The notes under the pieces: generated by a model
The model's database searches: none
What the model saw: the letters and a program-made list of their open reading frames with translations, nothing else
What the model was told of the DNA's origin: nothing
Part shown: one piece after another, positions 53,201 through 64,000 of the stretch
How the letters are laid out: the number at the start of each line of letters is the position of its first letter
How positions within the stretch are numbered: position 1 is the stretch's first letter
Source: Diplolepis rosae
Taxonomy: Eukaryota; Arthropoda; Insecta; Hymenoptera; Diplolepididae
Assembly (NCBI GenBank): GCA_030998225.1
Contig: JAPYXD010000680.1
Location: 12,152,001 to 12,216,000 of the forward strand
DNA: 64,000 nucleotides
Reading direction: 5' to 3'
Program-made: the position numbers and the translations under genes

Positions 53201-55389
53201 TGTTTTGTACATTAAAAATTTTATATTACATTAACGAATTAATTTATAATTTAGTGAAGTTATTATTAAGGCCATGGATCCACTAAACCACGTGACCAAA
53301 TTCCTGTAAAAGTTCATGTAAGATAACTTTTATATTTTACAAAATATTTTCCTGGAAATTAGAAACATACAAGAGAAGATGTTTTGTAAATTAAAAATGT
53401 TATTAACATTAACGAATTAATTTATAATTTAGTGAAGTTATTAAGGCTATGGATCAACGAGACCACGTGACGAAATTCCTGTAAAAGTTAATGTAAGATA
53501 ACTTTTGTATTTTACAAAATATTTTCCTGGGAATTGGAAACATACAAGAGAAGATGTTTTGTAAATTAAAAATGTTATCTAACATTAACGAATTAATTTA
53601 TAATTTAGTGAAGTTATTATTAAGGCCATGGATCCACTAAACCACGTGACCAAATTACTGTAAAAGTTCATGTAAGATAACTTTTATATTTTACAAAATA
53701 TTTTCCTGGAAATTGGAAACATACAAGAGAAGATGTTTTGTACATTAAAAATTTTATATTACATTAACGAATTAATTTATAATTTAGTGAAGTTATTATT
53801 AAGGCCATGGATCCACTAAACCACGTGACCAAATTCCTGTAAAAGTTCATGTAACATAACTTTTATATTTTACATAATATTTTTCTGGAAATTGGAAACG
53901 TACAAGAGAAGATGTTTTGTATATTAAAAATGTTATCTAACATTAATGAATTAATTTATAATTTAGTGAAGTTATTATTAAGGCCATGGACCCACTAAAG
54001 CACGTGACCAAATTCCTGTAAAAGTTCATGTAACATAACTTTTATATTTTACAAAATATTTTCCTGGAAATTGGAAACATACAAGAGAAGATTTTTTGTA
54101 AATTAAAAATGTTATCTAACATTAAAGAATTAATGTATAATTTAGTAAAGTTATTAAGGCCATGGATCACCGAGACCACGTGACGAAATTCCTGTAAAGT
54201 TAATGAAAGATAACTTTTATATTTTACAAAATATTCTCCTGGAAATTGGAAACGTACAAGAGAAGATGTTTTGTAAATTAAAAATGTTATTTTACATTAA
54301 AGAATTAATGTATAATTTAGTGTAGTTATTAAGGCCATGGGTTACCGATACCACGTGACCAAATTCCTGTAAAAGTTCATGTAACATAACTTTTATATTT
54401 TACAAAATATTTTCCTGGAAATTAGAAACATACAAGAGAAGATGTTTTGTAAATTAAAAATGTTTTACTACATCAACGAATTAATGTATAATTTAGTAAA
54501 GTTATTAGAGCCATGGATCAACGAGACCACGTGGCGAAATTCCTGTAAAGTTCATGTAACATAACTTTTATATTTTACAAAATATTTTCCTGGAAATTAG
54601 AAACATACAAGAGAAGATGTTTTGTAAATTAAAAATGTTATCTAACATTAACGAATTAATTTATAATTTAGTGAAGTTATTATTAAGGCCATGGACCCAC
54701 TAAAGCACGTGACCAAATTCCTGTAAAAGTTCATGTAACATAACTTTTATATTTTACAAAATATTTTCCTGGAAATTGGAAACATACAAGAGAAGATGTT
54801 TTGTACATTAAAAATGTTATATTACATTAACGAATAAATATATAATTTAGTGAAGTTATTAAGGCTATGGATCAACGAGACCACGTAACGAAATTCCTGT
54901 AAAGTTCATGTAACATAACTTTTATATTTTACAAAATATTTTCCTGGAAATTAGAAACATACAAGAGAAGATGTTTTGTAAATTAAAAATGTTATCTAAC
55001 ATTAACGAATTAATTTATAATTTAGTGAAGTTATTATTAAGGCCATGGACCCACTAAAGCACGTGACCAAATTCCTGTAAAAGTTCATGTAACATAACTT
55101 TTATATTTTACAAAATATTTTCCTGGAAATTGGAAACATACAAGAGAAGATGTTTTGTACATTAAAAATGTTATATTACATTAACGAATAAATATATAAT
55201 TTAGTGACGTTATTAAGGCTATGGATCAACGAGACCACGTAACGAAATTCCTGTAAAAGTTAATGTAAGATAACTTTTGTATTTTACAAAATATTTTCCT
55301 GGGAATTGGAAACATACAAGAGAAGATGTTTTGTAAATTAAAAATGTTATATTACATTAACGAATAAATATATAATTTAGTGACGTTAT
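50256..55389. repeat. Satellite array, about 29 monomers of 174-180 bp
   Basis: Each unit starts near AAGGCCATGGATCCAC and contains CACGTG (sometimes decayed, as CTCGTC), AAATTCCTGTAAAGTTCATG, AAACATACAAGAGAAGATGT and an AT-rich end. Two length classes exist: about 179 bp (GTTATTATTAAGG, GTAAAAGTTC) and about 174 bp (shorter GTTATTAAGG, GTAAAGTTC, usually with CAACGAGA). Higher-order copies are evident: the two-unit block at 52206 recurs at 52737 (offset 531 bp), and that at 54686 recurs at 55042 (offset 356 bp). Confidence 0.95.
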
Positions 55390-55456
55390 ACAGTGAAAAA
55401 TATTATTTCACTGATGAATCAGTGAAAATTTGACCGATTCAGATTTAGAGAGTACA
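55390..55456. repeat. Truncated CTCTCTAAAT MITE at the array edge
   Basis: Only one terminus remains (AATCAGTGAAAATTTGACCG, GATTTAGAGAG). It is fused directly to the last satellite monomer. Confidence 0.7.
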
Positions 55457-57193
55457 TTCAGAAAAATTCCTGGTTATTCTAACCAAAATTGCGTTGAATC
55501 AACCAAAGAATTTGCTGATTAGACGGTTAAACAACCTTTTGGTCGATTCAACCAAAAAATTAAGTTGTAAGCAAAAATAAGCACGTGAGTTGTGCTTTTG
55601 ATACACGTATCGTCATATTAAACAAAAAGTTTGTCTGTTTTAATCAGAGTTTAGAGAATAAATTATTTGTTTAAATTAACCAAAACTTAAGTTGAAACGA
55701 ATGTTTTAATTCATGTCTTAATATGTTACTCACCTGATACTTTATCAGGTCACATTATTTACATATTATTATAAGATACAAATGAAATTACAAATTTGTG
55801 ACAAGTATAACAATTTATGTGCTGGCGTCTGAACTCATGAATTTGAAATATCCAAAAGTGATTACTTATCCCGATTTCTAGTTTTAAAACTGTGGATAAT
55901 GAACATTCCTTTTTTACCACCTAATGATTGTGCAAAAATTTGCCTCTTTATTAAATTGCGATGAGTTTAGTATTTATATTTGAGTTAATGCATTACTCTA
56001 TGGTTAACACTTTTACTGGAAAATTTGTTGTAATTTATTACCAGATGTCAATAGTCTGGTTAAAGTGATGACTAGAAATAAGTGTAGTAAGTCACATAAA
56101 TACTAAACTGGTCACAATCTAGCAACAAGAATACTTTTTCAAGAAATAAGGAAGAAATTTTATTACCTAAGATTTTTTAATTATCATTGCAAAGTCAATT
56201 TCTATTAGCAGTATGTGATTTATTGTGTTTATTATAAATTATTGAGCATTTAACTCTTAACTTACGATCACTTTCAAAGAACGTATACTTAAAAAAAGAT
56301 TTGGTTGAATCGACAAAATTTTGGTTGGTTGATCTCAGAATTTTGTTATTAAGCGGAGAACAAAATATTTAGTTCATCCAATAAAATTGTTTGGTTGATT
56401 ATCCCAAACATGTGTATGTATGTATGTGTTTAAATAATAAAAATTTGATTAATTTTGCAATATACCTTGTTGCATGAATACCAACAAAATATTTTTGTTG
56501 ATTTGATAAAACTGATTTCTCAGTGTATGATCTGTAATTATAAAAGTGTTTGTCTCGTTATAATCTCAACTTACAAGTATAAAGATATTTGATTACAATC
56601 CAAAAGATAATTCCCATCTAAAAAGGAATTGTAGTTATCGACAATTTGCCAAACTTAAAAATAGTAATCATGATGTTCTTTATGTATATGAATAATGTTA
56701 TCAGCATGTAACCAGCTGTGCTTATCACAAACTAGAAAACATTTTACAAAATCCATTAAAACTGTGATTAAAAGTAGAGTTATGTTATTTGTTTACTGAT
56801 AGCATTAATATCTATTTTTTACGAATTTGAGGCTTTGTTCAAGTACATATTAGCCACGTAACACTCTATGAATCTAGATCCTTCAAAACTCTAAATAACT
56901 ATAAAACATAAGATACTGATGACTGAATTGTATACGTATAATCACAAAATTAAAAATGAGGTTCTTCATTACGCGCATAAAATTGTAAGTTTTATGGGAG
57001 AAGATATTTTACTAGATTCATGAAAAGGATGGTTGAATCAACAAAGTTTTTGTTTATTCCACCATAGTCGACAACAAAATTATAACAAACACCAAAATTA
57101 TTTTATTGAATCAACAAAATTCTTTGATTATTAAAATTTAGTTTATCAAACCAAATATTTTTGTTACTTTATATAAAATTTAAGTATTTATCA
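55457..57193. other. Gene-free, degenerate AACAAAAT/TTGGTT repeats
   Basis: Patches at 55460-55690, 56290-56520 and 57020-57180 carry the AACAAAAT, TTTGGTTGA and AACCAAA words. Between them only AT-rich sequence and a short (TGTA)n at about 56410 are seen. Confidence 0.5.
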
Positions 57194-57433
57194 CTCTCTA
57201 AATTTGAATCAGTCAAAATCTACTGATTATCAGTGAAATTTCATTGATTCAAATAGCTAAAAACCGGTTACTGTAAATCAGTCAAATTTCACTGATTATT
57301 TCAGTGAAAATTGACTAATTTGACAGTGAAAAATATTGTTTCACTGATGAATCAGTGAAAATTAACTGATTTAACAGTGAAAATTATTTTTCCACTGATG
57401 AATCAGTGAAAAGGCAAATCACTATTTAGAGAG
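57194..57433. mobile_element. CTCTCTAAAT MITE with a 3' internal deletion
   Basis: It starts CTCTCTAAATTTGAATCAGT and ends TATTTAGAGAG. The last stretch before the right terminus is missing compared with the 272 bp copies. The left flank reads CA rather than TA. Confidence 0.75.
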
Positions 57434-58416
57434 CAGATTCAACTAAAAAGTTTGGTAAAGCCAATAAAATACTTTGTAAATTCATTAAAACAATTTTATT
57501 TGATGAACAATATTTTTTTGTGAACGTACAAATAAAAAATAGTTCTGAGAGGAATAAGTTATTCATGTAACAAGTCACAATCTGGAAACAACCAGTGTAG
57601 AAATTTTGTCATGGCGCCGATCAGGCCCAAATATGGCCCTGTCTTGCAGGCGGATGATAGCAACGCCATCTGCTGGATTCTTAATCACCATCACTGGGCC
57701 ACAATTTATTTCGGCATTTCATTCCGAACGAAAAGTAGATCAGGAAATTTCTTTACAGATGACGGACTTTATCGGAAAGAACGGATAGCAAATAAAAAAG
57801 GCTTATTATCAACATCTTTTGTGACTTAGAACTGGAAACTGTAAACACATTGTTGTTCTTGAATACAGTTACCAGTATGTCACAAACTGGTATGTCACAA
57901 ACATAAAAGACTGAAAAATGATTTTTAATTAAGGAAATCATGTTTGGAAATGATTTTTATTTTTATGATTTATGACTTGAATTTGTACAAAATATATAAA
58001 TATGAGCAAATATGAATATGAAATGATAAATCTAAAATAAAATCAACTTTTATAAACACTCTATAGTTTTCTCAAAAAATATTATTGACTTGTTACTATT
58101 TTTTCAAAATTACATGCAGATAAAATATTTTTTTCTTGCTTAAACAATGTCATTTATTCCAGCCCTATATAATTCCATTATATTATAATAAATATTCAAA
58201 AATTTCAATTTGGTGTCGCCGAATTTTTCAAAATTCACAAGTAGGTTGGTTGATGATTCATTCTTTTTCACTGAAAACTTACTTAACTTGGTTGAAACCC
58301 CGTTAGATTGGGCTGAAATGTCATTTACTTTCCGATTGAAAATATATCAATGTGAATTTCATCTAACAGTGTAGATTTGGCCTATATATTATTAATTTCC
58401 ATATCATCGACAAGTT
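57434..58416. other. Gene-free stretch with a small GC-richer patch
   Basis: 57600-57720 is GC-richer (ATGGCGCCGATCAGGCCCAA). It has two overlapping short frames, neither with a recognisable motif, so no gene is called. The rest is AT-rich. Confidence 0.45.
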
Positions 58417-58620
58417 AAGGCCATGGACCAACCGGAACCAGTATTTTCAATTCGTGTAACCTTATATTTCTGTAAAAAATCAGATAACAAGTTGAAAAAT
58501 TGTGAGAGTAAATGCAATGCACTAAGTCAAGTCTGGTCATAAATATTAACAATTGTAACATTTTTTTTTCAAAGAAATTTTTTTTTATAATTATAACCAT
58601 TTATGGCCAGTCAGACCTAT
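58417..58620. repeat. Possible isolated satellite-like monomer
   Basis: GTTAAGGCCATGGACCAAC resembles the start of the satellite unit, 3 kb outside the array. Some later words (TTATATTTCTGTAAAAAAT, GATAAC) are reminiscent, but CACGTG is absent. The relationship is uncertain. Confidence 0.35.
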
Positions 58621-58919
58621 ATTAATTTATTTTATTTAATCCTACAAATTTTCATTTATCTATGTATATATATTTCAATTTACAATCTGCAGGAAAGAAT
58701 AACATCCATGAAATAATCAGTAGAATGAATAAAATAAAAAAAATTCAATTTTATTCATTAGAGGGAAATAATAAAAAAAAGCATTCAAGATGAGGACTGA
58801 TTCATCAATCATTGTCTTTGTTTGATTTGATTAAAGGGAAACTTTTGAGATTTATTATGTTAGAGAAGAAGTAAGGCTTCGCTGACAAAGAGTACTTCTT
58901 TTGAGGAAGAAAACGAATG
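58621..58919. other. AT-rich stretch, nothing recognised
   Basis: No feature could be supported. Confidence 0.5.
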
Positions 58920-59440
58920 ACGTAACAGTAAGAGGTAAAAAGCTCAAATCTCTCGATTCTGAAGCTGACAGGGTTGGGTCTTAAGGGTGATTTTTCCGAA
59001 GACGCGACGGACTAAATTTTGCGCGTTAAGCTCTCGGTGTAATCCTGCCCTTAATATTCAAAAACGTGATCGCCCTGCCAAGCGCTTGGAACGAGATGCC
59101 GGGACCAAGCCGAGTCCGAGAGCCAGGGGCTTTTCATATGCTAATTGGCATTCGTCATTTTCTTACGGCATCGACTTAAGTGTGCTTAAGTTAAGGTAAC
59201 TCCTTCAAGGCAACGGACCAAGCGTTCCTTTTTTTTTCAAATGGGAGACTACAATCGGGAAGAAAATACGAAAGAAACTATTTAGAAGGCGAAAGCTAAA
59301 TTCATGACCAGCGATTTCGCTTCTCGACGTAATTAAGGAAACAATAGTTCTTGAAAACAGGAAATTAAGAAGGCCTCCCGGGTGCATTTCTCAAGAACCT
59401 TTTGAGAGATGCAACTTCTTATACCCGCAAAGTTTGTTAT
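58920..59440. other. GC-richer island of unknown role
   Basis: About 500 bp of balanced composition without inverted repeats, transposon termini or a long frame. It contains GCTTGGAACGAGATGCC, an octamer-like ATGCTAAT and CTTAAG repeats. It may be a promoter, enhancer or noncoding exon; TTAAG before GTAACT at about 59194 would fit a + strand splice donor. Confidence 0.35.
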
Positions 59441-59482
59441 AAAATATTCATAAATTAAGTAATTCTCAAAGGGATTTCTCAC

Positions 59483-60105
59483 CTTTAATATTTTTATTTT
59501 TTGAGTTTAGATCTTCCATATAATTTTTTTTATGTTTAGTACCTTTATTTAAAAAGCTTTCGTTTTTTTTTTAAATTTCAGCACCTTTATGTACACTCAG
59601 AAAAAAGATTTGATTGAATCAAAGAAAATGATTTTTTTTGAACGACTTTCTTTGATTTAAAGAAATGATTTGTTTAAACGGAATAAAATTTGTTTGATTC
59701 AAACAAAATATCTGTGAAACAAATAAATATTTGTTTGAATCAAATTAATTTTTCTTCAAATTAAAGAAATTAATGCATTGATATATGGTCAAAGATATAA
59801 TTTGTTTGATTTTAGACAGAAATTTATTTGATTCGAACAAATATTTATTTGGTCCAAAGATATTTTGTTTTAATCAAACAAATTTTGTTTAATTAAAACA
59901 AAATGTTTCTTTACATCAAAGAAAGAGTTTCAAACAAATAATTTTTTTGATTCAATCAAATATTTTTTCTGAGTGTATCTTTAAATAAAAATTTTGAGTT
60001 TTTTGACATTTTTTTACTTTGAATAACTTTTTGTTTTGTAACCAATTGTCATCGTTCTCTTTTTTTTTGCTTACAATGTGTAGCAACTTTTTGGATATGA
60101 AAAAT
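59483..60105. repeat. Left arm of a foldback around the Helitron-like repeat
   Basis: This segment is inverted relative to 60625-60870 (GAGTTTAGATCTTCCAT mirrored by ATGGAAGGTCTAAACTC; CAATTGTCAT by ATGACAATTG). It is interrupted by the TA-flanked MITE 59594-59975. Confidence 0.75.
59594..59975. mobile_element. TA-target MITE, CACTCAGAAAAAA termini
   Basis: 382 bp, TA at 59592-59593 and 59976-59977. CACTCAGAAAAAAGATTTGA is mirrored by TCAAATATTTTTTCTGAGTG. The interior is a degenerate run of TGTTTGAATCAAA words in both orientations. The uninterrupted site is seen in the opposite arm near 60750 (complement reads CCTTTATGTATTTT). Confidence 0.88.
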
Positions 60106-60164
60106 AAGGTAACATGACTGAAAAAAAAGTTACAAATAAAAAAAATATATAAAAAATAATTTTC

Positions 60165-60605
60165 TGTAGTTATTACATTCTCATCATGGATGAGAAGGTA
60201 TTGGTTTTATGTGAAAAATGACTCGAAATTTTCATCAAATCTTTACGTTTTGAGACCCCCTGAGTCAGAAAAAATGGTTTTTACGAAAGTGTCTGTCTGT
60301 CTGTCTGTCTGTAGTAGGTCGTGTGCGGCATAACTCTCGATAGAATTATTAGATTGAATTGAGCTTTGGTACACTTTATCGGAGCCGAAAAAGTAAGGAC
60401 AAGTTCGTTAACCAGCCACATCCAATCAAAATTGAGGGATGGAGCACTACTTTTGTGTTTTTGAAAATAATTTTTTGAAAAAATCAAAAATTCCAATCCT
60501 GGTTTTTGATAGTGCTCATAAATCTCTACAAATTATCCTTATAACATTTTTTGATTAAAGCGCGCGATGAGAATGTGCCCGCAAAGCGGGCACATTTTTT
60601 TTTTA
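60165..60605 (+). mobile_element. Helitron-like repeat with GC-rich hairpin (copy 2)
   Basis: It starts near ACATTCTCATCATGGATGAG, contains a (GTCT)5 run at about 60293-60312, and ends with the hairpin GTGCCCGCAAAGCGGGCAC (60575-60593), a T-run and CTAG. It matches 38782-39125 in reverse. The hairpin near a CTAG end fits a non-autonomous Helitron. However, the CTAG is also part of a 16 bp inverted repeat with 63580-63595, so the border is uncertain. Confidence 0.5.
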
Positions 60606-60624
60606 CTAGAGTGCTTTCCATGAT

Positions 60625-60870
60625 CAAAAAGTTTTTACACACTGTAAGGAACAAAATAAAAAAAGAATCATGACAATTGGTTGAAAAAAAAAATTATTCA
60701 AAGTCAATAAATTTCAAACAAAATGCGAAAAAGACTCAACATTTTTAGTTTAAAAATACATAAAGGTACTGGAATTTATAAAAACCCTCAAAACCTTTAT
60801 AAATAAAGGCACTAAACATGAAAAAAATTACATGGAAGGTCTAAACTCAAAAAATAAAAATATTGATTTG
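60625..60870. repeat. Right arm of the foldback around the Helitron-like repeat
   Basis: It shares GAACAAAATAAAAA, GAATCATGACAATTGGTT and GGAAGGTCTAAACTC with 63705-63945 in direct orientation, and with 59483-60105 inverted. Confidence 0.75.
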
Positions 60871-62406
60871 CATTTTCCAAAAGTATGGATCTTTAAAAAT
60901 ATATGTTAAATTCTGGTCGCGAAATTTGTATTATTTCAGTTGTATTCGAAACATTAAACGTGTTTTTCTGGAAACTTCTTGTTTTTAAATGTTGTAAACT
61001 CCCAAAAGAGAAGTTTTTAAGCTATCAGCTTTAAATTTGACCACACCATTCTACACGTCATTTCTCAGAGTCGTATCGACAGTTTTTTCTCCTATTTTGA
61101 AAAATTCCTTTTTTTAAAACAAAAAACTGCTGGAAAAGAGGCCAAATTCGACATCCAATTTAAAAATTATCGTCATTGTGTTAATTTATATCAAAATAAA
61201 TCTTTCATATTGCTCTAGATTTTTCATACTGATGATTAATCTGTAAAATTTTTATCTTTCAGACAATTTCTAGAGGAGTCGGACTTTCCACCATCAGGCA
61301 AACTTTTTTCGAGGCATCATCTTAAATCCGTGAAAAGCACTTCTTTTAAATTGTATAAAAAGATTGAGATATTCTTTTGTATTGTGCATAAGTGGTTTTA
61401 ATGAACAAAAAAATCAGAACGATTGTTCATTTTATTGACTGATTAAAAATTAATGAAAATCAGCATTATTTTGGGCCATTACACTAAAATGGTCCCTTAA
61501 ATGAGAATCATTGAGTATTAAATTTAGGCATCCCCAAAATCAGGTTTATGTTTCTTGAACTGAAATAAAGCTCTAATTCATGTAGAAATTTGAACAGGGA
61601 TCGAATTCGAGTTTAGCACCTGTATAGAATGGTCACAAAGAACTGTTAGGGCGCTCGTGGGGTTGATTTTTATTGAGGTCTTGATTGTGAACTGAAATGA
61701 TATTTTTTTATCCCATAAAACGGAATAACTGAACAATTTTTACAGTGACTGACAAACTGACGCCAGTCTAGCGCCAGATTAGCAACTATAAAGTATAAAA
61801 TAAAAAAGCATCTTAAATACCAATTTCCTGGCATGTTTGGCAGAATTGCGAATTCTCGGAAATCGTTACATAACTTGGAACGGAGATCGGATAAATATGT
61901 GAGGTAAACGGAAGTATATATATATAAATTTAGATAAATATAAACATATATACAGATATATACTTGACACTGGAGAATTCACGTTTTCCATTAGTCGAAT
62001 AAGTGACCAGCGTCCAAATTTTCTTTGATGTTAGTTAATTTACTAATAACATCACCCCGTTCCAGCGTGAGCGCCCTTTAAATATTTGTTTCGTCAACAT
62101 ACCGACTTGACTTTGCGTAATGAAGCTTCATTATTATTTAAGCTCAGGCAACTACCAATAGGTTACGGCATATACTAAGAAAAAGGAAGGTATCTTTCTC
62201 ATCTCGCCTCCCTCCATATTGCGAATTTTCTCCTTCAAGGCGAAAATTATTTACACATTTTATACTAGAATCAAGAATCGTGAGACTATTTACTTTTTTG
62301 ATGTTGTTTTATCAATATTAATATTATAGTTTAGACGATACAATATATTGTTCATTTTGTCAATTCTTCAAGTAAATATTCAAAAATAATGCAGATTCTA
62401 AATTTC
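60871..62406. other. Gene-free stretch
   Basis: Mostly AT-rich with a TATATATATA run near 61916. 61640-62260 is less AT-rich but has no open frame or repeat border. Confidence 0.5.
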
Positions 62407-62410
62407 TTAA

Positions 62411-63076
62411 GGTAGTTGATCCACGAAAATTAGACCTCAGGCAAAAATAGATAATTTTGCTTTCAAGAATAGCAATATTATTATTGAAGGGCTATTTTGA
62501 AAGAGAAAAGATTATTTTACAAGAAAAAAATTTGAATCACAGAAAAATAATTTTATTAATAAAATTTATTTTTGCCCCAGCTTTTTTTCTTATTGCTTCT
62601 TATCAAATTTAAAAAAATTATGCAATTTTAATAAATTACAAATCATTTTTTCAAAAAAAAGATTTCCTACAATTTAACCATTTGCAATTTTCGAAAATGA
62701 ATAAATTATTATCAAATTCAACAAGTTGTTTATAAAAACTTCTTTTTGGAAAATGTTTTTTAATGGTTTCAGCCATTAAAGAATTTATTTTTAAAAATCA
62801 GAAACGGTGGAGTTGTGAAAAATCTTTTCTCTGAAAAAATGATTCATGATTTATTAGAATCGCAAGATTTTTTAAAATTTGGTATGAAGCGATAAGAAAA
62901 AAAGCTGGGTCAAAAATAAAATTTATTAATAAAATTATTTTTCTGTGTTTCAAATTTCTTTTATGTAAAATAATCTTTTCTCTTTCAAAATAGCCCTTCA
63001 ATAATAATATTGCTATTCTTGAAAAAAAAATTATCTATTTTTGCTTGAGGTCTAATTTTCGTGGATGAAAACTACC
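62411..63076. mobile_element. TTAA-A hairpin element, outermost copy
   Basis: 666 bp. Left TTAA at 62407-62410, right TCAA (one change) at 63077-63080. Its right half is nearly identical to that of 39884-40549. Confidence 0.87.
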
Positions 63077-63664
63077 TCAAGGGGATCTGACATCTTTATC
63101 CGGTATACTTTTGATTGTTTTATCATTTTCAAAAAATGTTATTTTTTTATTCGCTATACTTTTCTGAGTATGTGTGTAAATTTTGAGGTCAATCTGATTT
63201 TTTTTTTCTTGGAAAAATAAATAAAATTAAAAGTTATTACGGTTTACGAATAACGCGTTTTTAGCGAAATTAGCTTTTTACACAAAATAGTTTGTTTTTT
63301 TATTTACTAATATTTCTTAATTATATGGAAAATAGTATATAACAGGTATCCCTATAAAAAGAACAAAATTGCTAAAGAAGGAACCATGTATGGACCAGGG
63401 GAGATTTGATAGAGAGTATTAAGGCTTCACTACAAGATTATATTTCGAATTCCGTTTTTCGCAAATTGTGATTTTCCGTGTTTGTTGCAATATATGTTTG
63501 AATAAAATCTAAAGTATTTGACACAGGCCTTTGAAATTTTTACCACTTATTCTTTCTTATATTATCAATATTTTTGGGTATGGAAAGCACTCTAGCTAAA
63601 AAAATAAATACCAATTTTTTTTTTTATATTCTGGGATATTTTTATAAATTTTTTTATTTTATTT
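63077..63664. other. AT-rich stretch with an inverted 16-mer
   Basis: ATGGAAAGCACTCTAG at 63580-63595 is the exact complement of CTAGAGTGCTTTCCAT at 60606-60621. Nothing else recognised. Confidence 0.5.
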
Positions 63665-64000
63665 GTAACTTTTTTTTTAGTCATGTTACCTTATTTTCCA
63701 TATCCAAGAAGTTTCCACACGTTGTGAGGAACAAAATAAAAAGAGAATCATGACAATTGGTTATAAAACAAAAAAATTGTTCAAAATCAAAAAATGCCCA
63801 AAAAACTCAAAAATTTTAGTTTGAAAATACATAAAGGGTGTGAAATTTTTTAAAAACCCGATAACCTTTCTAAATAAAGGTACTAAACATAAAAATAATG
63901 ATGTGGAAGGTCTAAACTCAAAAAATAAAAATATTAAAGGTCCCTTTAAGTCTCAGTGGACACTTGCTGTTAAAAAATCGTTACGTTCCAGTTCTATTAA
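63665..64000. repeat. Third copy of the 60.6 kb foldback arm, cut by the window end
   Basis: It repeats 60625-60870 in direct orientation (GAACAAAATAAAAAGAGAAT, GGAAGGTCTAAACTC). Upstream it contains AGTCATGTTACCTTATTTTC, the complement of sequence at 60095-60120. Confidence 0.72.

Noticed and set aside
50256..55389. Array considered as CRISPR
   Set aside because: Whole 174-180 bp units repeat without unique spacers, and the context is a eukaryotic genome.
57606..57829. Short frame starting MAPIRPKYGPVLQ in a GC-richer patch
   Set aside because: Only 72 codons, overlaps another frame of equal quality, and shows no recognisable domain.
62798..63001. Similar short frames (LLINFIFDPAFFLIASYQIL type) at 29-30 kb, 32.7, 35, 40 and 62.8 kb, looking like a small protein family
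   Set aside because: They are the same part of the palindromic TTAA-A element read on either strand; no start context, splice sites or codon bias, and they are interrupted in sister copies.
1..64000. tRNA, rRNA or snRNA genes
   Set aside because: None seen by eye on either strand; a covariance-model scan would be needed to exclude them.

Overview
The window looks like nuclear DNA of an insect: A+T is high (roughly 70% by eye), the genes are split by GT-AG introns, and there are mariner, TTAA-target and TA-target DNA transposons, an R1-type LINE piece and a long satellite array. A parasitoid-type hymenopteran is a guess; the sequence alone does not fix the species.

Only two real protein genes can be supported. 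Both are organic anion transporting polypeptides (OATP/SLCO family, 12 membrane spans), facing each other tail to tail. Gene 1 lies on the + strand with 7 coding exons from 4968 to 27158 and encodes 716 residues. Gene 2 lies on the - strand with 9 coding exons from 47370 down to 30780 and encodes 982 residues, including an unusually long cytoplasmic C-terminal tail of about 340 residues. I joined the exons by eye from splice sites, reading phase and family motifs, and both joined reading frames run without a stop. The 3' ends are 3.6 kb apart, and a nested TTAA-flanked transposon fills most of the gap.

Layout: 1-4384 is gene-free, with small MITEs and a 1.7 kb foldback. 4385-4967 is a GC-richer candidate promoter and 5'UTR of gene 1. 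4968-27158 is gene 1, whose 13.2 kb intron 4 is mostly nested foldbacks, a TTAA/THAP transposon relic and an ORF1-only LINE. 27159-30779 is the convergent intergenic region. 30780-47370 is gene 2, whose introns carry a deleted mariner and several 0.67 kb TTAA hairpin elements. 47371-50255 is the upstream flank of gene 2. 50256-55389 is a tandem satellite of about 29 monomers of 174-180 bp. 55390-64000 is gene-free, with MITEs, foldbacks, a Helitron-like repeat and one GC-richer island.

Both genes probably encode plasma-membrane transporters for amphipathic anions or steroid-like compounds. The neighbouring pair is best read as diverged paralogues. The rest of the window shows layered transposition: several insertions can be ordered in time because the empty target site survives in a sister copy or in the opposite palindrome arm. 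No rRNA, tRNA, CRISPR array or other protein gene was seen.
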